A stretch of 64,000 nucleotides of DNA, taken from assembly GCA_029979265.1 (NCBI GenBank), contig JAPOHW010000015.1, positions 1-64,000 on the forward strand. Reading direction: 5' to 3'. Of this stretch, positions 36,947 through 44,744 are shown piece by piece (within the stretch, counting starts at the first letter, position 1; every line of letters begins with the position of its first letter). The notes under the pieces are model-generated. The model had not been told where the DNA came from and did not search any database. It worked only from the letters and a program-made list of their open reading frames with translations. The position numbers and the translations under genes were made by a program. Source of the stretch: Actinomycetota bacterium (lineage in GTDB: Bacteria; Actinomycetota; Acidimicrobiia; Acidimicrobiales; Aldehydirespiratoraceae).

Positions 36947-37353
36947 CGAGCGAACCCGTCATCCGGATCGTCCTCGCCAAACTCGGCCTCGACGGCCACG
37001 ACCGCGGCATCAAGGTCGTCGCCCGCATTCTGCGCGACGCCGGTATGGAGGTGATCTATCTCGGTCTCCGCCAAACCACTGCGTCGATCATCGCTGCCAC
37101 CGAGGAAGAAGATGCCGACGCCATCGGGCTGTCGATGCACAACGCCGGCCACCTCGCGCTCGCTCCGGCGATGCTCGCTGCGCTCGACGAAGCCGATCTC
37201 GACATTCCGCTGATCATCGGCGGCATCGTTCCCGACCAAGACATACCGATCCTCGAGGCGGCTGGGGTCGCTGCGATCCTCGGCCCGGGCGCCCCCGCCG
37301 AAGAGGTCGTGGCCGCCGTCCGCAACGCCGTTTCCCGTGACCGACAGCAGTGA
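36943..37353 (+). CDS. icmB: Isobutyryl-CoA-mutase-type cobalamin-binding subunit
   Basis: A 136-residue flavodoxin-like B12-binding domain with the DGHDRG base-off motif (His ligates cobalt) after KLGL, and downstream SMHNAGH and GGIVP segments. It supplies adenosylcobalamin to the large subunit. The length equals that of free-standing small subunits of isobutyryl- or hydroxyisobutyryl-CoA mutases rather than the fused domain of methylmalonyl-CoA mutase. It starts with GTG overlapping the icmA stop, giving coupled synthesis of the two subunits, and meaB follows after 6 bp. Confidence 0.93.
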
Positions 37354-37359
37354 GTCGGC

Positions 37360-38304
37360 GTGAGCGTCAGGGACCTCCCCACCGCCGACGTGGTCGAGCG
37401 GGCCATCGGCGGTGACCGTCGAGCGATCGGCCGCACCCTCACGCTGATCGAGCGAGGCGGCGAGATCGCCGACCAGATCACCGAGTTGACGCACCCAGCG
37501 GCCAAGGGGTCGCACGTCGTGGGCATCACCGGCGCTCCCGGGGCCGGGAAGTCGACCTTGACCGGGCAGCTGATCCGCCATCTCCCGACACTCGGCCTGC
37601 GGCCAGCCGTGCTTGCGGTCGATCCGTCATCCCCCCTCACCGGCGGTGCGATCCTCGGCGATCGGGTGCGCATGGACGACGTTGCCGGTGACGGCGGGTT
37701 CATCCGGTCCGTTGCAACCCGGGGCCACGCCGGTGGGCTCGCCCTGTCCGTACCCGGCTCGGTGCGTGCCTTCGATGCGTGTGGCTTCGATCCGGTGCTG
37801 ATCGAGACGGTCGGGGTCGGACAGGTCGAGGTCGACGTCGCCGGCGCAGCCGATACCACCGTCGTCGTGGTCAACCCGGGCTGGGGCGATGCCGTCCAGG
37901 CCAACAAGGCCGGCCTGCTCGAGGTCGCCGATGTCTTCGTCATCAACAAGGCCGACCGCGACGGCGCCAACGACACTCGCCGCGACCTCGAGCTCATGCT
38001 CGACCTCAGCCATGTGAGCGGCCACGAAGACGAGTCGGGTTATCGACCACCCATCATCATGACGACGGCCACCGACGGCGCCGGTATCGAAGCAATGTGG
38101 GCTGCCGTCACCGACCACCGAGCCCATCTGCAGGCCAGCGGCCGGCTCGAGCACCGTCGAGTGGCCCGCTTCCGCTACGAGGTTCGCAGCCGACTCGCCA
38201 CCCGGCTCGAGACCTCGATCAACGCAGCGACCCACGATCTCGAACCCGACGGCCGCTCACCCGCCGCCGTGGCAGGCGAACTGGCCAGTCGTCTTCTGGC
38301 CTGA
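37360..38304 (+). CDS. meaB: MeaB/ArgK-type G3E GTPase, mutase chaperone
   Basis: A 314-residue P-loop GTPase with Walker A GAPGAGKST, switch region VDPSSPLTGGAILGDRVRM, Walker B-like LIETVGVGQVEVDV and the guanine motif NKAD. MeaB proteins load and protect adenosylcobalamin in acyl-CoA mutases and gate cofactor exchange using GTP. It is the third gene of the mutase operon, which supports a dedicated chaperone for this isobutyryl-CoA-type enzyme. Starts with GTG. A C-terminal helical dimerisation part (VARFRYEVRSRLATRLE) is present. Confidence 0.94.
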   Translation: MSVRDLPTADVVERAIGGDRRAIGRTLTLIERGGEIADQITELTHPAAKGSHVVGITGAPGAGKSTLTGQLIRHLPTLGLRPAVLAVDPSSPLTGGAILGDRVRMDDVAGDGGFIRSVATRGHAGGLALSVPGSVRAFDACGFDPVLIETVGVGQVEVDVAGAADTTVVVVNPGWGDAVQANKAGLLEVADVFVINKADRDGANDTRRDLELMLDLSHVSGHEDESGYRPPIIMTTATDGAGIEAMWAAVTDHRAHLQASGRLEHRRVARFRYEVRSRLATRLETSINAATHDLEPDGRSPAAVAGELASRLLA

Positions 38305-38332
38305 CGCAATCCGCGGACCTAGGGTCTCGACC

Positions 38333-39061
38333 ATGGGACGACTGGACGGCAAGCACGTACTGATCACGGGCGGCGCCCGCGGCATGGGAGCAGCAGAGGC
38401 AGCCCTTTTCGTTGGCGAGGGAGCGACCGTGTGCATCGCCGACGTCCTCGACGAGGAAGGTGAAGCAACCGCCGAGGCCCTCGGTGATGCGGCCAACTAC
38501 CATCACCTCGACGTTCGCAACGCCGCTGCCTGGGCCACGACGGTCGAAGGGTGTCTTGCGCGCTACGGCAAGATCGACTGTCTGCTCAACAACGCCGGCG
38601 TCTATCGGGAGGGCAACCTCGAGACGACGACAGCGGAAGACTGGGAGTTCCAGATCGGCATCAACCAGACCGGCGTCTTGCTCGGCATGCAGGCGGTTGC
38701 GCCGTCGATGCGAGAAATGCAGCGTGGCAGCATCGTGAACATCTCGTCGATCGCAGGCTTGCGGGGTACGCCGAACTGCATCGGCTACGGCGCATCCAAG
38801 TGGGCCGTCCGGGGTATGACGAAAAGCGCCGCCAAGGAACTTGCGCCGTTCAACGTGCGGGTCAACTCGATCCACCCCGGCCTGATCGAGACCGACATGC
38901 TGCCGCTCGTCGGGCCGCCGGAGATGTTGGGCCCGATGGTGCCGATGGGGCGAACCGCCCACGCCGACGAGGTCGCCGACACTGCGCTGTTCCTTGCCTC
39001 CGACGACTCGAAGTACACGACCGGAACCGAATTCGTCGTCGACGGTGGCTTCACTGCATGA
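38333..39061 (+). CDS. Short-chain dehydrogenase/reductase (hydroxysteroid-dehydrogenase-like SDR)
   Basis: A 242-residue classical SDR with TGGARGMGAAEA, NNAG, NISSIAG and YGASK motifs and the ending GTEFVVDGGFTA. The DVLDEEG strand favours NAD. It resembles actinobacterial 3-alpha/20-beta hydroxysteroid-dehydrogenase-type proteins. It follows meaB by 28 bp and overlaps the enoyl-CoA hydratase (ATGA). A 3-hydroxyacyl-CoA or alcohol oxidation near the mutase step is a reasonable but unproven role. Confidence 0.9.
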   Translation: MGRLDGKHVLITGGARGMGAAEAALFVGEGATVCIADVLDEEGEATAEALGDAANYHHLDVRNAAAWATTVEGCLARYGKIDCLLNNAGVYREGNLETTTAEDWEFQIGINQTGVLLGMQAVAPSMREMQRGSIVNISSIAGLRGTPNCIGYGASKWAVRGMTKSAAKELAPFNVRVNSIHPGLIETDMLPLVGPPEMLGPMVPMGRTAHADEVADTALFLASDDSKYTTGTEFVVDGGFTA

Positions 39062-39888
39062 GTGAGTGGACCCGGATCCGCTACGACCGACCGGCCGAAC
39101 GAGTCGCCCGCATCACCCTTGCACGGCCCGAGGCGGCCAACGCGCAGGACTACCTCATGTTGTCCGAACTCAACGAGGCGTTCGACGAGGCCTCGCGAGA
39201 CGACAACATCCGCGTCATCGTGCTCGCCGCCGACGGCAACCACTTCTCGTCGGGTCACGATCTGCGTGACGACCCGGACATGGCCGACGTCGAACCGGTC
39301 GGAACACAGTGTCACTTCGAGGCCGAGGGCGCCGAGGGCTACATGGCTCGTGAGGCCGAGATGTACGTCGGGCTGTGCTGGCGCTGGCGCAACATCCCCA
39401 AACCGACGATCGCATCGGTCCAGGGCAAGGTCATCGCCGGCGGCCTGATGCTCGTGTGGCCGATGGACATGATCGTGTGCAGCGACGACGCAACGTTCTC
39501 CGATCCGGTGGTCGCCTTCGGGGTGAACGGACACGAGTACTTCGTCCATCCCTACGAGGCCGGCCAACGCTTGGCCAAGGACATGCTTTTCACCGGCCGG
39601 TCGATCAGCGCGAGCGAGGCATTGCAGCACGGCATGGTGAACCGAGTCGTGGCACGCGAGCAGCTCGAATCGGAGACGCTTGCGCTGGCATCCCATATCG
39701 CGAAGCGGCCCATGTTCGGACTGACCCTTGCCAAGCAGTCGGTCAACAACTCGATGGATGCGATGGGCATGTACACGTCGATCCAGTCTGCGTTCGGGCT
39801 GCACCACGTGGGGCACAACCACAACCGTCTCGTCCACGGTTCGCTCGTCGACCCCGAGGGGGTCCACGTCATCCGCAGCGAGGCCTAG
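39058..39888 (+). CDS. Enoyl-CoA hydratase/isomerase family (crotonase) protein
   Basis: A 276-residue crotonase. The first oxyanion-hole segment is HFSSGHDLRDD, the second is GKVIAGGLMLVWPMDMIV. The usual catalytic Glu positions near the following helix are replaced by a distinctive FSDPVVAFGVNGHEYFVHPYEAG segment. This matches an actinobacterial subfamily of enoyl-CoA hydratases of uncertain reaction. It starts at the ATG that overlaps the SDR stop; the ORF-track start at 38551 lies inside the SDR. Last gene of the icmA-icmB-meaB-SDR-hydratase operon. Confidence 0.88.
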   Translation: MSEWTRIRYDRPAERVARITLARPEAANAQDYLMLSELNEAFDEASRDDNIRVIVLAADGNHFSSGHDLRDDPDMADVEPVGTQCHFEAEGAEGYMAREAEMYVGLCWRWRNIPKPTIASVQGKVIAGGLMLVWPMDMIVCSDDATFSDPVVAFGVNGHEYFVHPYEAGQRLAKDMLFTGRSISASEALQHGMVNRVVAREQLESETLALASHIAKRPMFGLTLAKQSVNNSMDAMGMYTSIQSAFGLHHVGHNHNRLVHGSLVDPEGVHVIRSEA

Positions 39889-39921
39889 CCGTCGACAGCG
39901 TCACCGGTGCCGCAACCTCGT

Positions 39922-39939
39922 CCCGACGATGGGGTCGGG
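39922..39939. terminator. Weak hairpin between convergent genes
   Basis: A 6-bp perfect stem (CCCGAC / GTCGGG) with a 6-nt loop sits in the 57-bp gap between the hydratase stop and the convergent formate dehydrogenase gene. No T-run follows on either strand, so it would be at best a weak or factor-assisted terminator. Confidence 0.3.
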
Positions 39940-39945
39940 CAGCGG

Positions 39946-40839
39946 TCAGCGCGAGCGCTTGCGGGTCGGTGGGTCGAGCGGCTGTACGTACTGCCAGCCG
40001 AACCGACCCTTGACGCAGAGCATGCCGCTCGTGACGGAGTGGTCGGCCGGCGAGGTGACCTTCACGATCGTGTCGTCCTGGGTGTGGAGCTCGAGGTTGC
40101 ATCCCACACCGCAATACGAGCACACCGTACGGGTGATCTCCTGGTCATCGGGACGCCAGTCATCGACCGAGCGAAGGTCGTACTCGGTCTTGAATTGGAT
40201 GGCGCCGGTCGGGCAGACACCGATGCAATTGCCGCAGTAGACACAGGCCGAATCGGGCAACGTCACGTCGAACTCGGTGGAGATGCGGGCGTCGAAGCCC
40301 CGGCCGCTGACCGCGATGGCGTAGGTGTGCTGGGCATCGTCTCCACAGGCTTCGACGCACTTGTAACAGAGCACGCAGCGGTCGTAGTCGCGGATGTAGA
40401 GGTTGTCCTGGATCTTCGGCGCCTCGCCCATCTTCAACGCCGGTAGCTCGTACTGGTCGTAACGGCTGGTGTCGGAGCCGTAGTGCTCCATCCACTTCTG
40501 GAGCTCGGGTGCCTGGTCGAGTTCGACACCCGACCCGAGAAACTCGAGCACCATCTTGCGGCTGTGCCTCACCCGTTCGGAGTCGGTCTCGACGACCATG
40601 CCGTCTTCGACTGCGCGAGCGCATGAGGGCACCAGGGCCCGCTGACCCTCGACTTCCACGACGCAGACACGGCACACGTTCACCGGCGTCAGATTCTCCG
40701 CCCAGCACAGGGTCGGCGTGTCGATGTCGACCGACTCGCAGGCCTTGTGGATCGAGGTGCCCGCCGGGACCTCGACGGTCGAGCCGTCGATGGTGAGCGA
40801 CACGGTGGTCTCGACGGTGGGCTCGAAGGTCGCAGTCAC
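39946..40839 (-). CDS. Formate dehydrogenase iron-sulfur segment (split N-terminal part of the catalytic subunit)
   Basis: A 297-residue protein that carries exactly the N-terminal part of NAD-type formate dehydrogenase alpha subunits. It has a 2Fe-2S domain (TLCWAENLTPVNVCRVCVVEV...PSC), then two 4Fe-4S sites (CVLCYKCVEACGD and CVYCGNCIGVCPTGAI). Last comes the Mo-proximal 4Fe-4S domain (CSYCGVGCNL...GMLCVKGRFGW). The protein then stops within 15 residues, where family members normally continue into the molybdopterin domain. The continuation begins in another gene 3.7 kb upstream in the operon. It starts with GTG overlapping the NuoEF-like subunit (GTGA). The frame is clean, so it looks like a real separate subunit and not decay. 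Confidence 0.9.
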   Translation of the reverse strand: MTATFEPTVETTVSLTIDGSTVEVPAGTSIHKACESVDIDTPTLCWAENLTPVNVCRVCVVEVEGQRALVPSCARAVEDGMVVETDSERVRHSRKMVLEFLGSGVELDQAPELQKWMEHYGSDTSRYDQYELPALKMGEAPKIQDNLYIRDYDRCVLCYKCVEACGDDAQHTYAIAVSGRGFDARISTEFDVTLPDSACVYCGNCIGVCPTGAIQFKTEYDLRSVDDWRPDDQEITRTVCSYCGVGCNLELHTQDDTIVKVTSPADHSVTSGMLCVKGRFGWQYVQPLDPPTRKRSR

Positions 40840-42608
40840 GACGGCACCCCCGGGACGAGACCGAGCTCGATAGCAGAGTTGATCGCATTGGTGGCCGTAT
40901 GGCCGAAGCCACAGATCGAGGCATCGACCATCACCTGGGAGATGTCGTCGACGAGCTGGCGCCGTTCGGGGGTGAGCGATCCCTTCTGTTGCAGTACGAC
41001 CATCGTTTCGTGCTGCCGCACGCACCCGACACGGCAGGGAACGCACTGGCCGCACGACTCGTCTCGAAAGAACTGCGCGATGCGCACGAGGACCTCGACC
41101 ATGTCGATCTCGTCGGTGAACGCCATGACCACACCCGAGCCGAGGGTGGTGCCTCGCTCGCGTGCGTCCTCGAGGGTGATCGGCATGTCGAGGTACGAAC
41201 CGTCGATGAAGGACCCCGCAGCACCGCCCATCAGCACGGCCCGGAGCTTGCCCGAACCGGTGAGACCGCCGGCCAATTCGAGTACCTCGCCCAGCGTCGT
41301 GCCGAACTCGACTTCGTAGACGCCGGGCCGAGCAACCCGACCGCTCAGGCACAGCAGCTTGGTGCCGGGTGAGCGTTCGGTCCCCCGGCTTCGATAGCCG
41401 TCGGCGCCGATCTGCACGATGTCGAGCACGTTGAGCAATGTCTCGGGGTTGTTGATCGCCGTCGGCTCCTGGAACAGGCCGTGCGTGGTCGGGAACGGCG
41501 GCTTGCTGCGTGGCTCACCTCGGAAGCCCTCGAGCGATGCGAACAGGGCGGTTTCCTCGCCACAGATGTAGGCGCCGGCTCCCCGCCGGATCTCGATGGT
41601 GAAGCGACGCCCAGACCCCGCAGCATCGTCACCGAGGAGCCCGGCATCGAGGGCCTGGTTGATCGCGTTCTGCAATCTCGCAGTGGCCAGCGGATACTCC
41701 CCACGGATGTAGATCCAGCCGTTCTCGGCGCCGGTTGCGAAGCCGGCGATGGTGAGGGCCTCGACGACGGCGAACGGATCGTTCTCCATGACAACGCGGT
41801 CCTTGAACGTGCCCGGTTCGGACTCGTCGCAGTTGGCGACGACGTGCTTCGGGCGGCCCTGCTCGGCGGCAACGGCTCGCCATTTGATCCCGGTGGGGAA
41901 CGCCGCCCCACCACGTCCGGACAGGCCCGAGTCGGCAACCGCGTCACACACTGCGTCGGGCCCCATCGCGATCGCTGCGGCGAGCGCCGCATAACCACCG
42001 TGCTCGCGATACGAGGCAAGCGACGTCGGATCGACCACACCGACTCGGTGCAACAGACGAAGCGAATCGTCCCCTCGTTGGTGGAACAGTTCGTAAGGCC
42101 GTTCATCGGCGTCCACCCGGTCGGGGCCACCGACGCCCTGCACGAATTCGGCGACCTCCCCGGTGCGGTGGTCGGCTCGCTCGCACTGGCCGAGGCAGGG
42201 AGACTCGTGAACGTCGACGCCTTGCGCACGCAGTTCGGCGATCCGGTCCCCGGAGCCGGCGATCTGACACGCCGCATCGACACACACGTGGGTGACATCA
42301 CCGACCCGCTTCGGTTCGTCGGTGCGAAACAGGTCGTAGAACGTGGCGACGCCGAAGGCCTCGGCCGGCGGGACCTGCAGCGTCTCGCACACGTGATTGA
42401 GGCCACCCGGGCTGATCCAACCCTTGGCGTTCTGGAGGGCGTGGAGCGCAGGCAACAGGAGATGCCGATGACCGTGCCGTTTCGACGTGCCGGCTCGAAC
42501 GAGTCGCTCGCCCTCGCGAACGATGACGAAACGACCTCCGAGGGCGGCGTCGACTGCGGCGATCTCGACGTCGTCCGCCGTCTCGTCGGAGATGTACAGG
42601 TCAGCCAT
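40836..42608 (-). CDS. fdhB: Formate dehydrogenase NuoEF-like diaphorase subunit
   Basis: A 590-residue fusion. A NuoE-like 2Fe-2S thioredoxin-fold part of about 160 residues has CVDAAC and ESPCLGQCERA. The NuoF-like part has the FMN/NAD sites GRGGAAFPTGIKW and GAGAYICGEETALFASLEG, a SLBB-like segment, and the 4Fe-4S motif ESCGQCVPCRVG with its fourth Cys in ICGFGH. It moves electrons from the iron-sulfur chain to NAD+, making this a soluble NAD-linked formate dehydrogenase (or a CO2 reductase in reverse). It is the middle gene: 9 bp after the molybdopterin subunit and overlapping the iron-sulfur segment gene. Confidence 0.93.
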   Translation of the reverse strand: MADLYISDETADDVEIAAVDAALGGRFVIVREGERLVRAGTSKRHGHRHLLLPALHALQNAKGWISPGGLNHVCETLQVPPAEAFGVATFYDLFRTDEPKRVGDVTHVCVDAACQIAGSGDRIAELRAQGVDVHESPCLGQCERADHRTGEVAEFVQGVGGPDRVDADERPYELFHQRGDDSLRLLHRVGVVDPTSLASYREHGGYAALAAAIAMGPDAVCDAVADSGLSGRGGAAFPTGIKWRAVAAEQGRPKHVVANCDESEPGTFKDRVVMENDPFAVVEALTIAGFATGAENGWIYIRGEYPLATARLQNAINQALDAGLLGDDAAGSGRRFTIEIRRGAGAYICGEETALFASLEGFRGEPRSKPPFPTTHGLFQEPTAINNPETLLNVLDIVQIGADGYRSRGTERSPGTKLLCLSGRVARPGVYEVEFGTTLGEVLELAGGLTGSGKLRAVLMGGAAGSFIDGSYLDMPITLEDARERGTTLGSGVVMAFTDEIDMVEVLVRIAQFFRDESCGQCVPCRVGCVRQHETMVVLQQKGSLTPERRQLVDDISQVMVDASICGFGHTATNAINSAIELGLVPGVPS

Positions 42609-42617
42609 TGGTCGCCG

Positions 42618-44597
42618 TCACTCCCGACCTGCCGCCGCGAGCTTTTCGACACGAATCGCCGCAGCTTTGAACTCGGCGGTCCCGGAGTCGCGATCCCACT
42701 CATCGTTGGTGATGGTGTTGATGTCGACGAGGTCCGGGAAGTGGAACGTGGTGAAGGTGAGACCGATCGGGATGTCGGGCTGCACCCGCACTCCCATCTC
42801 GACCGACCCGCGCGGCGAGGACACGAGCACCCGTTCACCGTCCTCGATGCCGAGGCCGGCGGCATCGACCGGGTTCATGTCGAGTTCGTCACCGGTGCGG
42901 ATCGGACTCTCGAAGCCGCTGGACTGCACCCCGGTGTTGTACGAGTCGAGTGCGCGCCCCGTGGTGAGGCGCAGCGGGAACTCGTCGCTGAGGTGTTCCT
43001 TCGGGCCTTCGTGATGGGTGAGCGAGAAGGGAGAGGGATCGCGACCTCCGAGGTCGTCGTCCCACAGCCACCCATGCAGGTAGGGCGAACCGGGATGATC
43101 GTCGGTGGGGCACGGCCATTGCAGCCCACCTTCGGCCTCCAGACGGCCGTAACTCATACCGGCGTGCATGGGCGACAGCGACCGCAGCTCGTCCCAGAGG
43201 TCCTCTGGGGTCGGGTTGCCCCACTCGACCCCCATACGCCGTGCGAGATCGCCGATGATCTCGTGGTCGTGGCGGCACTCGCCGGGTGGAGTGACCGCAG
43301 CGCGCACCCGTTGCACGCGGCGCTCTGAGGACGTGACCGTGCCGTCGCACTCGGCCCAGCCAACCGACGACGGCAGCACGACGTCGGCGAGTTCGGCGGT
43401 TCGGGTCATGAAGATGTCTTGGACGACGAGCATGTCGAGGCCCTCGAGCAGCGTCCGGGCGTGCTCGGAGTCGGCCTCGCTGTCGGCCGGATTTTCGCCG
43501 ATGCAGTACGCAGCCTTGATGGTTCCCTCGCCCATCGCCTCGAACATCAGCGTGAGGTGACGGCCATTCACCGGGTTGAGTTCCATCCCGTAGACGGCCT
43601 CGAACTTCGCCCGATGCTCGTCGTTGGTGATGTCCTGGAAGCCGGGAAGTTTGTTGGGCAGTGCGCCCATGTCGCCGCCGCCCTGCACGTTGTTCTGCCC
43701 GCGCAGCGGTACGAGACCCGATCCCCAGCGCCCGATGTGACCGGTGAGCAAGGCGAGGTTGCACAGCGACTTGACGTTGTCGACACCGTTGTGGTGTTCG
43801 GTGATACCGAGCGTCCACAGGATCTGCGCCCTGTCGGCGGTTGCGTACGCGTGGGCAGCTTCGCGAATGGCCTCGGCAGGAACGCCGGTGATTTCCTCGG
43901 CATAGGCGAGGGTGTATGGCTCGACATGTGCCCGGTACTCGTCGAATCCCCGCGACGAATGGGCGATGAAAGCCTTGTTGTGGAGGTCGGCTGCGATGAT
44001 CTCGCGGCCCATGGCGTTGGCCATCGCAACGTCGGTGCCTACGTCGAGGCCAAGCCACACATCGGCGAACTTTGCTGACGATGTCCGACGGGGATCGACG
44101 GCGTACATCGTCGCTCCGTTGTCGAGTCCCTTCAGCACATGGTGGAAGTAGATGGGATGCGCCTCACGGGCGTTGGAGCCCCACAGCAAGATGACGTCGG
44201 TCTCCTCGACCTCGCGGTACGAGGAGGTGCCGCCACCCGCTCCGAACACTGCCGCCAGACCGACGACACTTGGCGCGTGTCAAGTTCGATTACAGGAGTC
44301 GATGTTGTTCGTACCGAGCGCCATGCGGGCGAACTTCTGCGCCGCGTAGTTCATCTCGTTGGTGCTCTTCGAGCAGCTGAAGACGGCGAAACCTTCCGGG
44401 CCGAGGTCGGCCTTGACCGCGGCGAACCCGTCGGCCGCCCGGCTCAGTGCCTCGTCCCACGTCGCATTTCGCAAGACGCCGTTGTCGCGCACCATCGGGG
44501 TGGTCAATCGGGGAAGCGGATCGCTGAACTTCTTGGCTTTTCGACGAGCGCTGTGTGCAGATCCCACAATCCGGAACGGTACCGCATCGTGGAACAA
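42618..44597 (-). CDS. fdhA: Formate dehydrogenase molybdopterin subunit with in-frame UGA (selenocysteine)
   Basis: The frame is interrupted once, by TGA at 44280-44282, between NNIDSCNRT and HAPSVVGL, exactly where formate dehydrogenases carry the Sec/Cys that ligates Mo or W. It then reads on intact for 553 codons (GAGGGTSSYREVEETDVILLWGSNAREAHP, ITEHHNGVDNVKSLCNLALLTGHIG, MTRTAELADVVLPSS, FTTFHFPDLVDINT). A SECIS-like hairpin follows the TGA. The protein has up to 659 residues and lacks the N-terminal iron-sulfur region, which is encoded two genes downstream. The start is uncertain: the TTG at 44597 and GTG at 44567 lie within the tandem operator, so ATG 44495 (MVRDNG) or a leaderless start is possible. 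The ORF track splits it in two. Confidence 0.9.
44250..44282 (-). promoter_or_regulatory. UGA codon and SECIS-like hairpin of fdhA
   Basis: On the mRNA, UGA (44282-44280) is followed by 18 nt and then GGUCU (44261-44257). The loop is closed by a 7-bp stem UGUCGUC / GGCGGCA that contains two G-U pairs. E. coli fdhF, as I recall it, also has 18 nt between UGA and its GGUCU SECIS loop, which SelB recognises. The matching loop and spacing support selenocysteine insertion here and argue against a nonsense mutation. Confidence 0.8.
44561..44595. promoter_or_regulatory. Tandem 17-bp palindromic operator at fdhA
   Basis: Two 17-bp sites, ATCCCACAATCCGGAAC (44561) and GTACCGCATCGTGGAAC (44579), are offset by 18 bp. 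They match the GTTCC-N7-GGAAC pattern also found before iclR and fhs. The block overlaps the 5' end of the fdhA frame, so it lies at or just downstream of the fdhA promoter. Binding by the nearby IclR protein is inferred from the shared motif. Confidence 0.7.
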
Positions 44598-44744
44598 GAG
44601 GGAACGGTTCGGCGGGGGTTGGTCGGCGACGAACTCACCGATCCGGCCTCACTCGGTGCGCTCCACGTGAGGCGCAACGAACGCCAAGCCGGATCGCGCG
44701 AAGTCGACCCCGGGTGAGCCGGGCAGCCGGTACGGTTGCAGCCC

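Noticed and set aside
44280-44282. TGA inside fdhA as a nonsense mutation (pseudogene)
   Set aside because: The frame continues intact for 553 codons, the TGA falls exactly at the Sec position, and a SECIS-like hairpin follows at the expected spacing.
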